Below the pieces are notes generated by a model. It was given only the letters and a program-made list of their open reading frames with translations, had not been told where the DNA came from and did no database searches. A stretch of DNA of 64,000 nucleotides from Sordariomycetes sp. S80-01Y. Taxonomy: Eukaryota > Ascomycota > Sordariomycetes. Made by a program: the position numbers and the translations under genes. Positions 52,451 through 63,932 of the stretch are shown here, piece after piece (the first letter of the stretch is position 1; every line of letters begins with the position of its first letter). The DNA is taken from assembly GCA_037042185.1 (NCBI GenBank), contig JAXQJY010000027.1, positions 2,666,001 through 2,730,000 on the forward strand, read 5' to 3'.

Positions 52451-53820
52451 ATGGGTGTCGTCGAAGCCCCGCTGGATCTGTCACAGCCCCTGACCCTCCC
52501 ATGTGGTCTCAAAATCCCCAACCGACTGGCAAAGGCCGCCCTCGCGGAAAGCTGGGGAGATAATGACCACTTGCCTTCGCAGGGGCTAATCAAGGCTTAC
52601 GGCAAATGGGCTGACGGTGGCTGGGGCATCGTCATGACGGGAAACGTCATGGTGGACGTTACTCATCTAGGCCAGCCGGGGGACTGCGCCCTCAACGAAA
52701 ACATCCCAGAAGCTAACACCATCGCGTCGTGGAGGCAGTGGGCGGAGGACTGCAACAAGTCGGGCACGCCTATGATCATGCAGCTCAACCATCCTGGTCG
52801 GCAGTCCCCCATAGGTGCTGGCACAAGAGGGTACTGTGCCAAGACCATTGCGCCGAGTCCGATTGCATTGAATCTGGGAGACAGTCTCGTCTCGAGAGCC
52901 ATCAGAAACGTTGTGTTTGGGACGCCGAGGGAGATGACGCTCGACGATATCAACCACGTGGTTGCGCGGTTCGCCGAGACAGCAAGGGTGGCCATGGAGT
53001 CTGGCTTCGCGGGCGTTGAGATCCACGGTGCTCACGGATATCTCCTTGCCCAGTTCATGAGTGCCAAGTCCAACCAACGGACGGACAAATATGGTGGTTC
53101 AGCGGTAAACCGGGTCAGGATCGTGGTCGAGGTTATTGAAGCGATCAGAAAGGTCGTTCCCAAGAGCTTCTGCGTCGGCATCAAGTTCAACAGCGTGGAC
53201 CACCAAAGCGACAGCGCTCTGGCGGACTGTATCGAGCAGCTGCAGGCAGTCACATCCGCTGGAGTTGACTTTTTGGAGGTCAGCGGCGGTACCTACGAAG
53301 ACCCCGTGGTAAGTTCACGCCCATCCCTTCTTCAATAAGATCTTCTTTGCCAACAGTATAGATGATGCTCGGAAACGAGAAGGCAAAGACCCAGCCTGAG
53401 AAGTCGGAGCGCACCCTCAACCGCGAGGCCTTTTTCCTCGACTTCGCCAAGGCCATCCGCCAGCACTTCAAGGACGTTCCCCTCATGGTCACCGGCGGCT
53501 TCCGCTCGCGGAAAGGCATGGAAGCAGCCCTGAAGCAGGGTGACTGCGATATCATCGGTCTTGGCCGGCCGTCGGTTATCAACGCAGCTTGGCCAAAGGA
53601 GGTTATCCTCAACGACGAGGTGCAGGATTCCGACGCCTTCATGCACCTAGAGCCAGTGAAGATTCCGTGGTTGATGAAGAAGATTGGAGGGAACCCGCTT
53701 AGCGGTGGGGCTGAAACGGTACGTTCGACGTGATGTCTGAGTCCTTGTGTGTGATGTGCCGGAGCTGACCGTTCATAGACCTGGTATGGAAGACAGATTC
53801 ATCAATTTCCCAAGTTATAA
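52451..53820 (+). CDS. Old Yellow Enzyme-family NADH:flavin oxidoreductase
   Basis: Three exons: 52451-53308, 53362-53718 and 53779-53820 (418 residues). The introns are 53 and 60 nt, both phase 0. The acceptor of intron 1 must be TATAG at 53361, because the earlier CAG would bring in a stop. It is an FMN-binding TIM barrel: 'PNRLAKAALAESWGD' near the N-terminus, 'MIMQLNHPGRQSP', the catalytic and flavin-contacting 'GVEIHGAHGYLLAQFMSAKSNQRTD' region (shown here in part: 'HGAHGYLLAQF'), 'VTGGFRSRKGMEAAL' and the phosphate-binding 'CDIIGLGRPS'. These enzymes reduce activated C=C bonds with NAD(P)H. This belongs to the bacterial-like (YqjM/2,4-dienoyl reductase) side rather than classic yeast OYE. 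The short last exon ends 'TWYGRQIHQFPKL'. Confidence 0.9.
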
Positions 53821-54531
53821 AGGGCGGACTTGGGATAATGAGTTTAAAGTTTTAGATGAAGAGCGGGAGGCGAAACATCCGGTTTACTGTATACGTTCCA
53901 TAAAGCTCTAATATACATGGTTTCGCGTTCCTGAAGCTCTTCGAACGTCTAGGAAAGGCGAGACCCATCTTACGTGGCGTATATTTTGGCAGGGAGTACA
54001 CTTCCAGAACGAGTTCAGTCAGACTTAGCTCGCATATATGACACCGCCGCGACAAGAGATCGACCAATTAACTTAGAGAGATATGATCTGCAGCGCGGGT
54101 AGACAGAATATTTCGCAGAGAAATTTATGAATGACATGTCCGATTCTATAGGCAATGACCCGTTTGATAAGTAAGACCAGGAGCGGCCGGCACGACGGTG
54201 GGGAATCATCCATTGTCACTAGCATGGACTTTTCCAAAAGCGCTTAGAGAAAAAGCCCATGTACTTCTGAATTTGCTGTACATACCTCCAAGAGCTTCCA
54301 GACATTGTTCGACAGCCCTGCGTTGGTCTTGAGGACAAAGTCTCTTTGTTCTAGAAGCCACAATGACAATAAAAAGATCACAAAAGTTATGGTTCGACCA
54401 CCAGATCCATAATGACTCGTCGCCTCTCACAGAAAAGAATAAAAGATGATAATACAACTTTTTTTGAAAGCTCTCCATCTATTCTGCTACTTATCCTTCT
54501 GGCGCGCCGTAAGTAGCCGCGAGAAATAACC
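53821..54531. other. Intergenic, nothing recognised
   Basis: AT-richer spacer. Open frames on the minus strand are short and overlap the next gene's start region. No element assigned. Confidence 0.4.
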
Positions 54532-55305
54532 ATGTTACTCACGTCCGAGATGTCAGCCAGAGAGGCACCGCTATGCCTCGAACACTTCCTGCTCAGCGCT
54601 CGCATACATCTCCAGGAAGTCGCAAAGATCAATACCATCAAAGCAGAGGCGTCTGCGCCAACGAGGAAGACAACATTCTTGTCGCCACAGCGAGTTCAAC
54701 CGCGGCGTGCAGCGAAGAACAAAACCCCCGTGTGGGCAGACGCTGCGCTCAGCAAGAGCAGAACACCCGGCCACCCTGAAGAAGCAGAAACCACTAATAG
54801 CGAGGGTGAAAGTGACGAAAGCAGTGTCGAAGACAGCAGTGATAACTACAGCAGCGAAGATGACAAGCCCATCCCCAGGAAGAGAGCGCGACAGGGCGTG
54901 GTTGACCCACCCTACAAAAAGCCAGGCCAGCCAGCGTCTAAAAGGCGCAAGTCTGCACCTTCACCAACCATCTCTATGGTTCAAAGGCAGAAGATCGACG
55001 TTGAGGTTCGAAGGCTTCAAAATTCGATTGATGGCATAACCGCCGGGGGATACGAATGCATTTTCGGGGCCAAGCCGTGGGTCTGCACCGTTTGCGAGAG
55101 GCAAAGGCTTATTGCGGCGAAAAAGATAGCAAACGTCCCGCTGTTTGCTTCGGTTGAAACAGCTTCGCCGGCTTTCATGAGCCCTCAGCCTTGCGAAGTG
55201 CTTTGGAAGTGGGATGTAATCGTGCCCGAGGACCAACGGTTTCACTGGCGAGGTATGGACTTCGCGGTGGATACTTGTGGTAAAGTAATGTTGTTGATGC
55301 TGTGA
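54532..55305 (+). CDS. Uncharacterised nuclear-type protein, possibly lineage-specific
   Basis: Single open frame of 257 codons with ATG start. No family recognised. Residues ~40-150 are disordered with alternating acidic Ser-rich ('EGESDESSVEDSSDNYSSEDD') and basic clusters ('RKRARQG', 'SKRRKS'), typical of nuclear proteins. The C-terminal part has a folded look: 'KIDVEVRRLQNSIDGI', then 'PWVCTVCERQRLIAAKK' with a CxxC pair, and 'VLWKWDVIVPEDQRFHW'. The end 'KVMLLML' may be read through a missed splice site. It could be a fragment of a longer gene, with an N-terminal helix ('LEHFLLSARIHLQEV') possibly continued upstream. Isolated in a gene-poor stretch. Confidence 0.45.
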   Translation: MLLTSEMSAREAPLCLEHFLLSARIHLQEVAKINTIKAEASAPTRKTTFLSPQRVQPRRAAKNKTPVWADAALSKSRTPGHPEEAETTNSEGESDESSVEDSSDNYSSEDDKPIPRKRARQGVVDPPYKKPGQPASKRRKSAPSPTISMVQRQKIDVEVRRLQNSIDGITAGGYECIFGAKPWVCTVCERQRLIAAKKIANVPLFASVETASPAFMSPQPCEVLWKWDVIVPEDQRFHWRGMDFAVDTCGKVMLLML

Positions 55306-57419
55306 GGTATTTCATTTTCCTAACTTAGTGCATCTATGGCTTTTCAAGGCCATTATCTTCTGCCTTGCTCCTCTATGAACAGACCATCCGAGGTCGCCAC
55401 TTTTCGAAGGGGGCGCTTCCCGTTTGTTTCATTGCTGCGTGGTATATGTGCTAGAATTCATATGTTTTTACTTGAATTAGAAATCACGACCTTTCGCTGA
55501 AACTTCGATGTTCCACTGGAAGTTCCCAATGTGTCCGTTAGTGATTTCGCGAGTGATCCAACCCACCACAAAATCTTAGGTCCCTGTTATTGACGACGTT
55601 TACCGTAAACCTGTTTGCTGTGTTTATTCAAGAAATCAAAGGACGTATTTTTACGTAAAACAATCTTTCTAATACCAAGTCTTCATTCTTAATATGTTGA
55701 CAAGCTTCACGAAGATTCAAATGCCTCTCGGAGTACAGGAATCGTCGTCGACGCCGCTGGTGATCCGCCGCTTCAGGGTAGGCAACCACGTCCGCGCGAG
55801 TACGAAACGTCGAGCAAGACCGAGTGATAAGAGAACACTACAGCGGCATATGTGTTGGTACTGCAAAGTTTCGACACATGTCTCTTGGATCGGTGTGTTT
55901 TCGAAGCGCCCTTGCTCCCGTTGGTGAAAATCAAAGTTAGATCAGCCGACCTACAGTACTACGCCATCACGAGCCATTTCTCTGGTACTTCAATTTACGA
56001 ACGACCTCGACTCGTCGGCTGAGGTGCCCTTTGGGGAGTCGCCAGGACTATTCATTTCTAGTCCATACTTCTAATCCCAACTACCGTTCCTGCCTGTTGC
56101 AATTCGCAATGGCGAAGTGCATGCTTTGCGTCGCGTTTCAAGCTGGCGCCATAGTACCATGACGGCGCCAACAGCAAGAAGAATCGAGCAAATTGTTCAC
56201 TGGGCTGCTTGGTCCACTGGTCAACATCACGTAGCGGGTTCTGCACATTCCGATTCTTCGATGTGAATGAAGAGGCTGGGAAGACTCGTGCGCGGCACCC
56301 TAACGGCAGTTGGCCGCCCTCCAGACCGCCTTGGTGACCAAGTCTAAAGTTCGTCTCCGTCGAACGGCCACGGACTCAAGATGCAAGTTGCGGTGACGCG
56401 TCAAGCGACGCGCCTGGCCTTATCCTCGGCCACCCTCTGAGGCCAGCGATCAGTGCCTCGTGCGCTCCCAGCCACCAGACGCCAGCAGACCGCCTACGCG
56501 CCGTCGGGTCTTTGGCTGCGCGGCCCGTGCTTGACGGCGAGAAGGCTCTTCCCAGCCTCGAGATAGGGTGGCCTCCCGAAAAGGGATCCCCAATGGCCGA
56601 GAAGGGAAGTCAGCATCCGCCAATCGCCCACGTTGCAGATGGATTTCTGGCTGGAGACTCCGCGACTTTGCGACAGAAGCAGATTGGCTTCTTGGCCTGG
56701 CAGACAGGCGGTGACCTGGCGGTCAGCCCCCGTTTTGTCACAAGTCGACCGCTTCAGGATGCAGGATGCGAGAGAACGGGGCGCGCTAGCCAGCTCAGCC
56801 AAGGTGCTGCACGGCCGTGGGCAGCGAGCATCTCTGGCGGTGACAAGGGGCTTTCCCGTTGCGGACGCAGAGCTCAGGAGAACTTGGCTCGACCTCTCAC
56901 GGAGGCCGCTGCCGGTGAGCACCCGGAAAACAAGAGGTTGGGAAGAGAGATGAGGCTTCACCGACAAGCTCCGCGCACCAGAGGACACCGCTCCGGGCCC
57001 CGGCCGGGATTTGTGGAGCCTTGGCCTTCAACACGCTCCGGACGCAGCACTCGGGCAGCGACGCACTGCTTCATGTTCGCAAGATAACGTGTCAAAGCAG
57101 GTGCGGTGTCAATCTATTGGACTGAAGGCAGCTCGACGCGCAAAAGACGCGCTGCAACATGGCAGAATATGCGCGGCGCAACGAGCGTGCTCGTCCTGAC
57201 CGCCATCAGATCGCCAACCAGCATCCGGGGCCACCCTCCCTGCAGCATGCGTCCTGCGGGCCGGTTCCTGGAGCTCCACGACGGCCAACGCATCTTCAGA
57301 CCGCAAGATGGGCCAAGATGCCTGCACGCGCGAGGGTCAGACCTCCGTACTCCGTACCTGGCAAGGAGTGCCTAAGGCCGGTAGACGTCGAGCCGGCATT
57401 GCAAGGCGAGGCCGATTGT
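55306..57419. other. Long intergenic region upstream of metallothionein
   Basis: About 2.1 kb. The left 0.9 kb is AT-rich. The right part (about 56.3-57.4 kb) is GC-rich and open on both strands at once (56494-56988 minus, 56512-57087 plus), which is a composition effect rather than coding. No domain in any frame. It may hold extended control sequence for the metallothionein gene or a non-coding transcript. Confidence 0.45.
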
Positions 57420-57427
57420 CTATAAAG
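57420..57427 (+). promoter_or_regulatory. TATA box of metallothionein gene
   Basis: A clear 'ctataaag' about 140 bp before the start codon, followed by a pyrimidine-rich stretch ('cttttctttccttcctt') likely near the transcription start. A strong TATA is expected for a highly inducible gene. Confidence 0.7.
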
Positions 57428-57562
57428 GAACGGCCCTCCGCCGTCCATCTGGGCTTCTTTTCTTTCCTTCCTTAAGTAGACTTTTTAGTCGAAACCAACA
57501 TCTTCCAACACTCTTCAAACAACTTTTCAGGTTTTTAACCTAACCCCATCAAATCTATCAAA

Positions 57563-57744
57563 ATGGCTGGCAACTGTGGATGCTCTTCTACTAGCCCCTG
57601 CAACTGCGGCACAAGCTGTAAGTCTTCCTGATCTGGCTTCTCTGGATTCCCTCACTCGAGATGAGGGTTGGAAACAGTCTCAAGATGAACGTGTGTACTG
57701 ACATAACAAAAGGCTCTTGCACATCATGCGGCCACAGCTCATAG
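57563..57744 (+). CDS. Copper metallothionein, 28 residues, Neurospora type
   Basis: Two exons: 57563-57617 and 57713-57744. A 95-nt intron (GTAAGT donor, AAAG acceptor) is inserted in a Cys codon. The mature product has seven cysteines at positions 5, 7, 13, 15, 19, 21 and 24. The spacing C-x-C-x5-C-x-C-x3-C-x-C-x2-C is identical to the copper metallothionein of Neurospora crassa as I recall it. All other residues are small or polar (Gly, Ser, Thr, Asn) and there are no aromatic residues, as the family requires. It binds Cu(I) in a single thiolate cluster and buffers copper in the cytosol. Reading through the intron instead would stop after 22 residues with only five cysteines and lose the C-terminal part of the cluster. 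The gene is too small to appear in simple ORF calls. The TATA box upstream suits copper-inducible expression. Confidence 0.93.
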
Positions 57745-58990
57745 CGGTGCGCCCTTTTACTTTGTTCCTTACACCATAAACAACAACCACCATGACTCTC
57801 CGAGTCTTGAGGGGTCTCTGATGTCTGCCAAAGGGGCAACATCCACAAAAACAACTGTCAAGAACCTCGTGGCGGCGACGGCTGTCGTCATTCAGCGCCC
57901 TTTTCTCATTTGACGGCAATCAGCGGATCGGTTATTTGTTGGACGCAACGGGTTACGGATTCATGATTGGGGTCGATGAGGAATGACGGAATGTCTATCT
58001 ACGATTGCATTGCTTGGAGTTGGATGTCTGGGGTTTACTAGCTATAGCCTATCATTTGATCTCTTTTGTCGTTACGACTCTTCCCTCTGCGCTGTTTGTG
58101 ACTGTGGTTGTCTATTGACCTTTTCATCTTGCCTGCAGTCTACCTTGGGTCGCCGTCTCAAGAGTCTCGGCAACTTTAACTGAAGCAGCTTACACGGTAT
58201 GTATTAACAATTCAAAGGCTCAATGGTAGGGCTACGTGTTAGTGGCTGCGACTAGGTGTTGTCGGATGGGCGAACATGCTCAATGCCTCGCAAAAGACGT
58301 ACGTATGGAGTAAAGGTTGGGGATGGATTTTGCTACTAATTCTCCGCATCGTTTGCTGTTTTTCCCCAGCTGTCGTGGAAGAGGCACAGGCGATTTGCAT
58401 GTGATCCCTCCACCGAAAGCGGTCACCCGCACGGCGGCGATCAGCGCATCTGCCGTCAGCTCCAGCACCTCGGCCCGCCGTCCTCACAATGACATCGGCC
58501 CCAAACCTCACCAGGTCGCATATCAAGTTGTAATGTCTGGGTGCGAACATGCTTTCCAACCTCTGAAAACCTGCTGTCGACTTTCTTCGCCCACCTTTTG
58601 CGGCCTTCTAGCTTCTCTAAGCTTCGCTCAGCTTCGTTCCAGGGCATGCGCGACTCTACCTGGACCTAATGACGTTGACATCTGCCCGCCATCCACCCGG
58701 ACCCTGCGAAAGTCTTGATGGCTGCCTTTGTAGGTCTCACTCCTCCCCCAACACCCCCCAAAACACACGTGTCGCACGCTCCAGGCTCGCATCACGCATC
58801 GTCGTCTGCCTCGCTCCTTGCGCCTGCGATGCCCACTTTCACACGAGCAACACCACCAAGGCAAGCTCGCGCCGCGGCACTGGAGCGCTAGCCCCACGTC
58901 GACAAACCTTCACGTCACCAAAGCTGCCTGGTTTCCCACTGACACGAGCACAAACAGGACACCCCTTGGGTATCCCATATCGCCAGCCCA
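57745..58990. other. Intergenic, 3' flank of metallothionein and promoter of peroxin gene
   Basis: About 1.2 kb without a supported gene. A small cluster of AGCTTC-like hexamers lies at about 58608-58636. The last ~300 bases are C-rich leader-like sequence. Confidence 0.4.
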
Positions 58991-60992
58991 ATGTCATCCC
59001 AACACGAAGGCCCGACCGGCACCTCGCCGCCCGACCAAAGCACCGCGACATCCTACCTCACCGGTCCCGCCACCCACGCGGCCTTCTCCCCCGCCACGCT
59101 GTCCGCGAACACGCCCTCGCGATCCGCCCGAAGGTCTACCATTCTTGTCCATCAGAAGAGCCCGTTGCTCCTGGCGACACCACCGCAGATCACGCGCGCG
59201 CTGGCTTACAGCCACCCTTTCATCCTCCCGCTGAATACCTTTGTTGGACTGGTGACATGGTCCTCTGGGGACCCATGGCAGAGCTTCCTACTGCTGTGCG
59301 CCTTCTGGGCCGTCGTCCTGTACGGTGATGACGTCGTGCGTTGGGCAGGGCCGGTGGTGGTTGGCATGGGTCTGATAGCTGGCATGTACGGACGTCGATA
59401 TAGTCCCCTGTCTAGTAGCGGATGGTCTGAACCAGCACATGTCTTCAAAGAACTCGTTACAAAGGGAACAGCAGCCCCCACCACCTCAACCGCCGAGCCC
59501 AGCGGCGCCGAGTCGCAGAAGAAGCACATCCGAGGCAGTTCGGAAGTCACAAACACAAAACACCAAAAGACGCTGGACGAGATAGTCGAAACGCTCAAGG
59601 AGCTCACTGCCCGTTGCAATGCGCTTATGGAGCCGTTGCTGGAAATGACGGATTTTCTGAGTACGCAGCGCACGCCGACCAGTGCGACCACGAAACCGGC
59701 ATTGACGGCTATGTTCATGCGCTTGTTGATTATTACTCCATTCTGGGTAGCTCTCACTGCACCGCCGTGGAGGGTGCTCACGACACGAAGGGTTATACTA
59801 GTTGCAGGGACTCTAATCCTGACATGGCACGCTCGCGTGGCGAGGGTGACTCGGGCGATCTTGTGGAGGAGCGCCAGTATAAGAAAGCTGGCGAGTGCTA
59901 TCACGGGCTTGGACTTTGAAGCGCCGAAGAAGCACGGCAAGGACCCATTTGGATCAGCTCACGCTTCCCTCGCAAACATCCAATCAAAGAAAGAGTCCGA
60001 GCTCACAAAGAGCCTTCGGAAACCAAGCACCCTCAACGTCAACCATGCCCACCGCCGATCCAACAGCGCCGCACGCACGGCAGGCGTGAAGTTCACATTC
60101 ATAATCTACGAGAACCAACGGCGCTGGGTCGGCCTCGGCTGGACGAATAGTCTCTTCGCCTACGAACGGCCCGCCTGGACGGATGAGCAAAACAATGCCG
60201 TGCCTGAACGAGATGCGTTTGAACTGCCAGAGGTAGAGGACGGCAGCGCGATGAGGTGGCGGTGGGCGGAGGGCAGTCGGTGGAAGGTGGATGGTGTGGA
60301 TGATCAGGGTGGTGAGGTGGACTTTGACGGCGAGGAGGCGAAGAATGGATGGATTTACTACGACACCAAGGTAATTTCGCTCTTGACCACTCGCTCCTTG
60401 TCTTTGCAACAAGTACTAACCTCAACAGTGGCAAAATGGCCGCAGAGGACAGGACGGCTGGGGCCGTTGGACCCGACGACGGAAATGGTACCGGGATGCC
60501 GAGCTTGTCGAAGTCCAAGACGCCGACCTCCCGGAAGTATCGGTCTCAGACTCACAAACCCACGAGCCAGACTCCACGGCGACGGCCTCTGCTTTGTCGT
60601 CAAAGTACCACGCCCACGGCGACAAAGTCCTAACCCCAATGCGCTCCGAACCTGCGCTGCCGCTGGTGGACAACACCCCAGCTGACTCCCATCGACCTCC
60701 CACGTCCGACTCATCCACCTCCAAGACTGCGGTGGACGATTCACTGTCGGTCCACTCCACGAGCTCAAAGTCCTGGGGCGGCTTCGCGAGTATGAGAAGG
60801 AGAGGCACCGGGACGTCTGTGGATGGAGCGAAGGGGGAGAGGAAAAGGCGGACTAGCGAGGTGCTCAGCGAGGCCGGGGAGGACGACTACAGAAGCGGCC
60901 TCGGGATAGAGGTCGAGAATGAGCTGCAGAGGAGTGGCAAGGACGGAGGACAGTGGGGAATCGGGGATGAGGCGAGGATGGGCCTAGAATAG
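58991..60992 (+). CDS. Dysferlin-domain peroxin (Pex23/Pex30-32 family)
   Basis: Two exons: 58991-60370 and 60429-60992 (647 residues). The 58-nt intron has a TACTAAC branch site and CAG acceptor, phase 0. Membrane segments are visible near residues 75-90, 97-130 ('FLLLCAFWAVVLYG', 'VVVGMGLIAGMYG') and 238-280 ('LLIITPFWVALTAPPW', 'VILVAGTLILTW'), forming the reticulon-like N-terminal half. The DysF-N motif starts near residue 366 ('FTFIIYENQRRWVGLGW'). The DysF-C motif spans the intron ('GWIYYDTK' joined to 'WQNGRRGQDGWGRWTRRRKW'). The C-terminus is Ser-rich and disordered. Family members shape ER subdomains from which peroxisomes and lipid droplets form and control peroxisome number; the same role is inferred here. 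Confidence 0.92.
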
Positions 60993-61454
60993 TGACGGAG
61001 TCGATGCAAATGACGCAAATACCCAACTTCGACATGCTTTACTCGCTCTTACGTGTGATTGATCACGGTGCTGTGGTGCCCGATCCGGGCGCGGACAAAG
61101 AACGGTGAGCTGTATACGCTATGCAAGTTGCCTCGGACAAAGGATGGCTCAATGAAAGCCAAGTCGATGCCGAGATGTGCTGAACAAAGGAAACAAAAAG
61201 AAGCCACGAGGCAAGATCAAGGGGCGGTGACAGGCGAGGAAGTTATTCAATAGTCTGGTCACGCGGAGATGGCTCATCAGCTCTGCGGTCGTTGGCGACC
61301 CCTTTTTCGGATGAGGTGAACTCGATCTCAGGGGCTCCTGAGATTTGACCCGTCATCGACGGCCCTACACCCTCTGCTTTTCACATTTTTAATTCCAAAC
61401 AAAACTAGCATATAAAGGCTCCCCTTTCTAGATCATCATAGCCCATCAGCGATC
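60993..61454. promoter_or_regulatory. Upstream region of four-pass membrane protein gene
   Basis: 462 bp. A TATA-like 'tataaagg' at 61411-61418 lies 37 bp before the ATG at 61455, so the leader would be very short if used. Nothing else recognised. Confidence 0.45.
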
Positions 61455-62544
61455 ATGAACCGCCAAAAGAGCGAAATGCCGGCTCATCATCCTCCCGCTG
61501 CCGCTCGCAGCGTAAACATGCAACGCCCTCACCGTCCTTCCCCCCTCAAACTCCATTCAACCTCATCTATCCGCGACAGCCTTGCCACCGCCTCCCCAGC
61601 CTCCCGAGGCCTCAAGACGGCACCCTGCGAGGAGCCCACCCTCCCTACGCTCGCCATCCAACCCGCGAGCGGCACCTTAACGCCTACTCCCGTGGTCTTC
61701 TCCCTGGGTCCGCCGACGACCTCGCCTTCCATGTCAGCAGCGTTCCAGACGCCGCGAGCGCGCTCACCGCTGCGGGTAAGCCATAAAGGCAGCGCTGCGT
61801 CGCTCTCATCGTTCTTTGGCACGTGTCCGCCTCCCTCCAGGGACGATACTCAGAATGACACGATCCGTAGTGTGGGCTTTGACACGAGCTCGGTTCAAGA
61901 GAGTGATTGTGGAAGACGCTGTGATGAATTATCGCCGGGGAGCGTGCATGCGGAGAGGCAGCCGTTGAATCAATACATGTATACGCGCAGCCCGAGGTAT
62001 GGCTCTATCAGGTGGAAGGGAGATCTTCCGAGAACGCATGCGACCAGAGCGCCCCCGAGAGAGTCAATGCACGGAGTGTGGCTTGCAGTCCAGTGCTGGA
62101 CCTTTCTATCTGTCTTCGCTGTGCTGACTAGCATGACGATTTGGCAGTCGGACTCTCGCCCCGGATTCTGTGTGTGGTAAGTCTTCCCCTTTCCGTAACG
62201 TCCAAGCTGTTTCTAACAAATGAGCGTAAAGGATCTGGACGGTTCCTCAACCCATGTTTCTCGCCTTAGGCCTCAGCAGTTTCGCCATCGTCCTCATTCA
62301 CGAAGTCTGCGGCTTGTCGACAATCGCCCTGCTCTACCTGCAGAGCGCAGTTGTTGCCGTCGTGTCCATCACTTGTCTTGTTCTCGCAGCGCGTGGTTTT
62401 GAGCAGGACAATCTGTTGGTCAAGGGGGTAATTCTGGGGTGTACGATGGCCATCTGGGGCGGTAATCTCTTGGGGTTCGTGAGGGTTGTCGTTGTGTGGA
62501 GGGTTGAGGGAAGGTCGACCCGAGTGCCAGAGCAGTTTGTGTAG
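61455..62544 (+). CDS. Uncharacterised four-pass membrane protein, Ser/Pro-rich N-terminus
   Basis: Two exons: 61455-62176 and 62232-62544 (344 residues). The 55-nt intron has a GTAAGT donor, a CTAAC branch and an AAAG acceptor. Residues 1-205 are hydrophilic and rich in Ser, Pro and Arg, with many potential phosphorylation sites. Four hydrophobic segments follow: 'VQCWTFLSVFAVLTSMTIW', 'FLALGLSSFAIVLIHEV', 'LLYLQSAVVAVVSITCLVLAA' and 'VILGCTMAIWGGNLLGFVRVVVV'. This cytosolic tail plus four-span arrangement resembles fungal MARVEL-like or eisosome-associated membrane proteins, but no signature motif confirms it. Likely plasma membrane or vesicle membrane; function unknown. Confidence 0.8.
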
Positions 62545-63189
62545 AAAATCTTATCCTGTTTTCAAGACCCTGTATGAGGGCTCTCAGACGAGCACCTGGC
62601 TTTCCAGGCTGATGTTGACAGCTTCATCCAACAGCACGGGGGGCCACGGCGTGACAACGTTGGCGAAACACGTGCGTCAGTAGGCAACTATTGGGACCCC
62701 GTACGATCAGCATAAAAGTCAGACTTGTGCATTAAAATAACAACATATCTGCGGTTGTTGTTTCTGGGTAGCGCATGTCTCTGGCGACCCTCTAGCGTCT
62801 GATATCTTACAGGACACGGGATCCAGAGAGTTCCTCGCAGTGGACCGGACCGGCAGACGGAAGCGGGCAGAGCCCACTGATTCGCCGTAGGTCATCTAGA
62901 TCGGGACGCAGTTAGAAAAATACGGGGTTGCCGAATCCAGAAATCGCTGCATACGTCACCATTGCCAATAGCTTTTGGAGCTCTCTGCCCGGTCACTTGA
63001 GGTGTGTGTTCCAGGTTCCATTACCAGTGCGCACCCTTAGGCCGTCGACCGCGATCCAGCTGCTGTTTAAATACCATTCCTCTGCCCCCCAGCTCTGTGC
63101 CGCCTTCACATTCTCCCATCTCCAATTCCTCATCCCCCAGATACCAATCAATCGACACCCATCCTCCTCCCTCCCACAACCACTACAAG
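62545..63189. other. Intergenic, promoter of small fungal gene
   Basis: 645 bp. The last ~120 bases are strongly C-rich with 'ccatctcc' and 'cctcatccc' runs, typical of the leader of a highly expressed fungal gene. A 'tttaaata' TATA-like string occurs at 63065-63072. Confidence 0.45.
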
Positions 63190-63932
63190 ATGTCCAAGTC
63201 TAGAGTCCCTCTCGCCCTCGGCCTCGGTGCCGCCGGCGGTATTGGATACTACCTCTACGCCGCGGGCGGCAACGCAAAGGCTGCCGAGAACAAGTTCGAG
63301 AGTACGTCCCCCCCAGTTGCCACCCGCCGTCCTATCGTGCCTTGCTCTTCTCGTGCGAGCGCGCGCACCGCTCGGATTGAAGGCTAACCGGCAAACAGGT
63401 GACATGCACAAGGCTTCCGCCAACGTCAAGTCTCACATCCCCGGCAGGTCGCCCAACGCTGAGCGCGACGGCACCCACCTCGGCGCTCAAGCCGGCGCGA
63501 AGATTGACACTGCTGTACGTCCTTTCCCACCCTCACTTCTTCCCATCCAATTCCTGGCGGGGACCATGAAAAAAAAGAGAATCCCAGCAACCTGAGATCG
63601 AGGCATCGCGATGAGGCTGGGGACGGGACAAGGTCACGGTGGGGTCCCGTAGGAGCTGCACCTCCGGGATCCCGTTACGTCACTGCTCATCCCTGTCACG
63701 ACCTCAAAACCTCCGCAGGCTTTGGATGAGAGAGCATCGTCGAATTGGAACACGTGCTGACATGGCGACTGTACAGATCGCCGAGGCCGACAAGCAGGCT
63801 GGCCGCGCCAAGTCCAACGTCGAGTCCTACGCAAAGGACGCCAAAGCCGAGGCTCTCAAGGGCATCGACAAGTTCGACCAGAAGGTCGAGGAGGGCTCTG
63901 CCAAGGCCAAGGGCTGGTTTGGCGGAAAGTAA
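63190..63932 (+). CDS. Small calcofluor-white-hypersensitive-type fungal protein
   Basis: Three exons: 63190-63301, 63399-63514 and 63777-63932 (127 residues). The introns are 97 and 262 nt, the latter the longest in the window. An N-terminal hydrophobic glycine-rich segment ('VPLALGLGAAGGIGYYLYAAGG') is a signal-anchor or mitochondrial-type membrane helix. The rest is a long charged amphipathic helix ('KASANVKSHI', 'GAQAGAKIDTAIAEADKQAG', 'AKDAKAEALKGIDKFDQKVEEG') ending 'AKGWFGGK'. This architecture is that of small Pezizomycotina proteins commonly annotated as calcofluor white hypersensitive proteins, which look LEA-like; molecular role not established. The C-rich leader suggests high expression. 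The last 68 bases of the window are its 3' untranslated region. Confidence 0.87.

Noticed and set aside
56494-57087. Overlapping frames of 164 and 191 codons on opposite strands
   Set aside because: Both are open because the DNA is GC-rich; neither product has a domain or homologue I can recognise.
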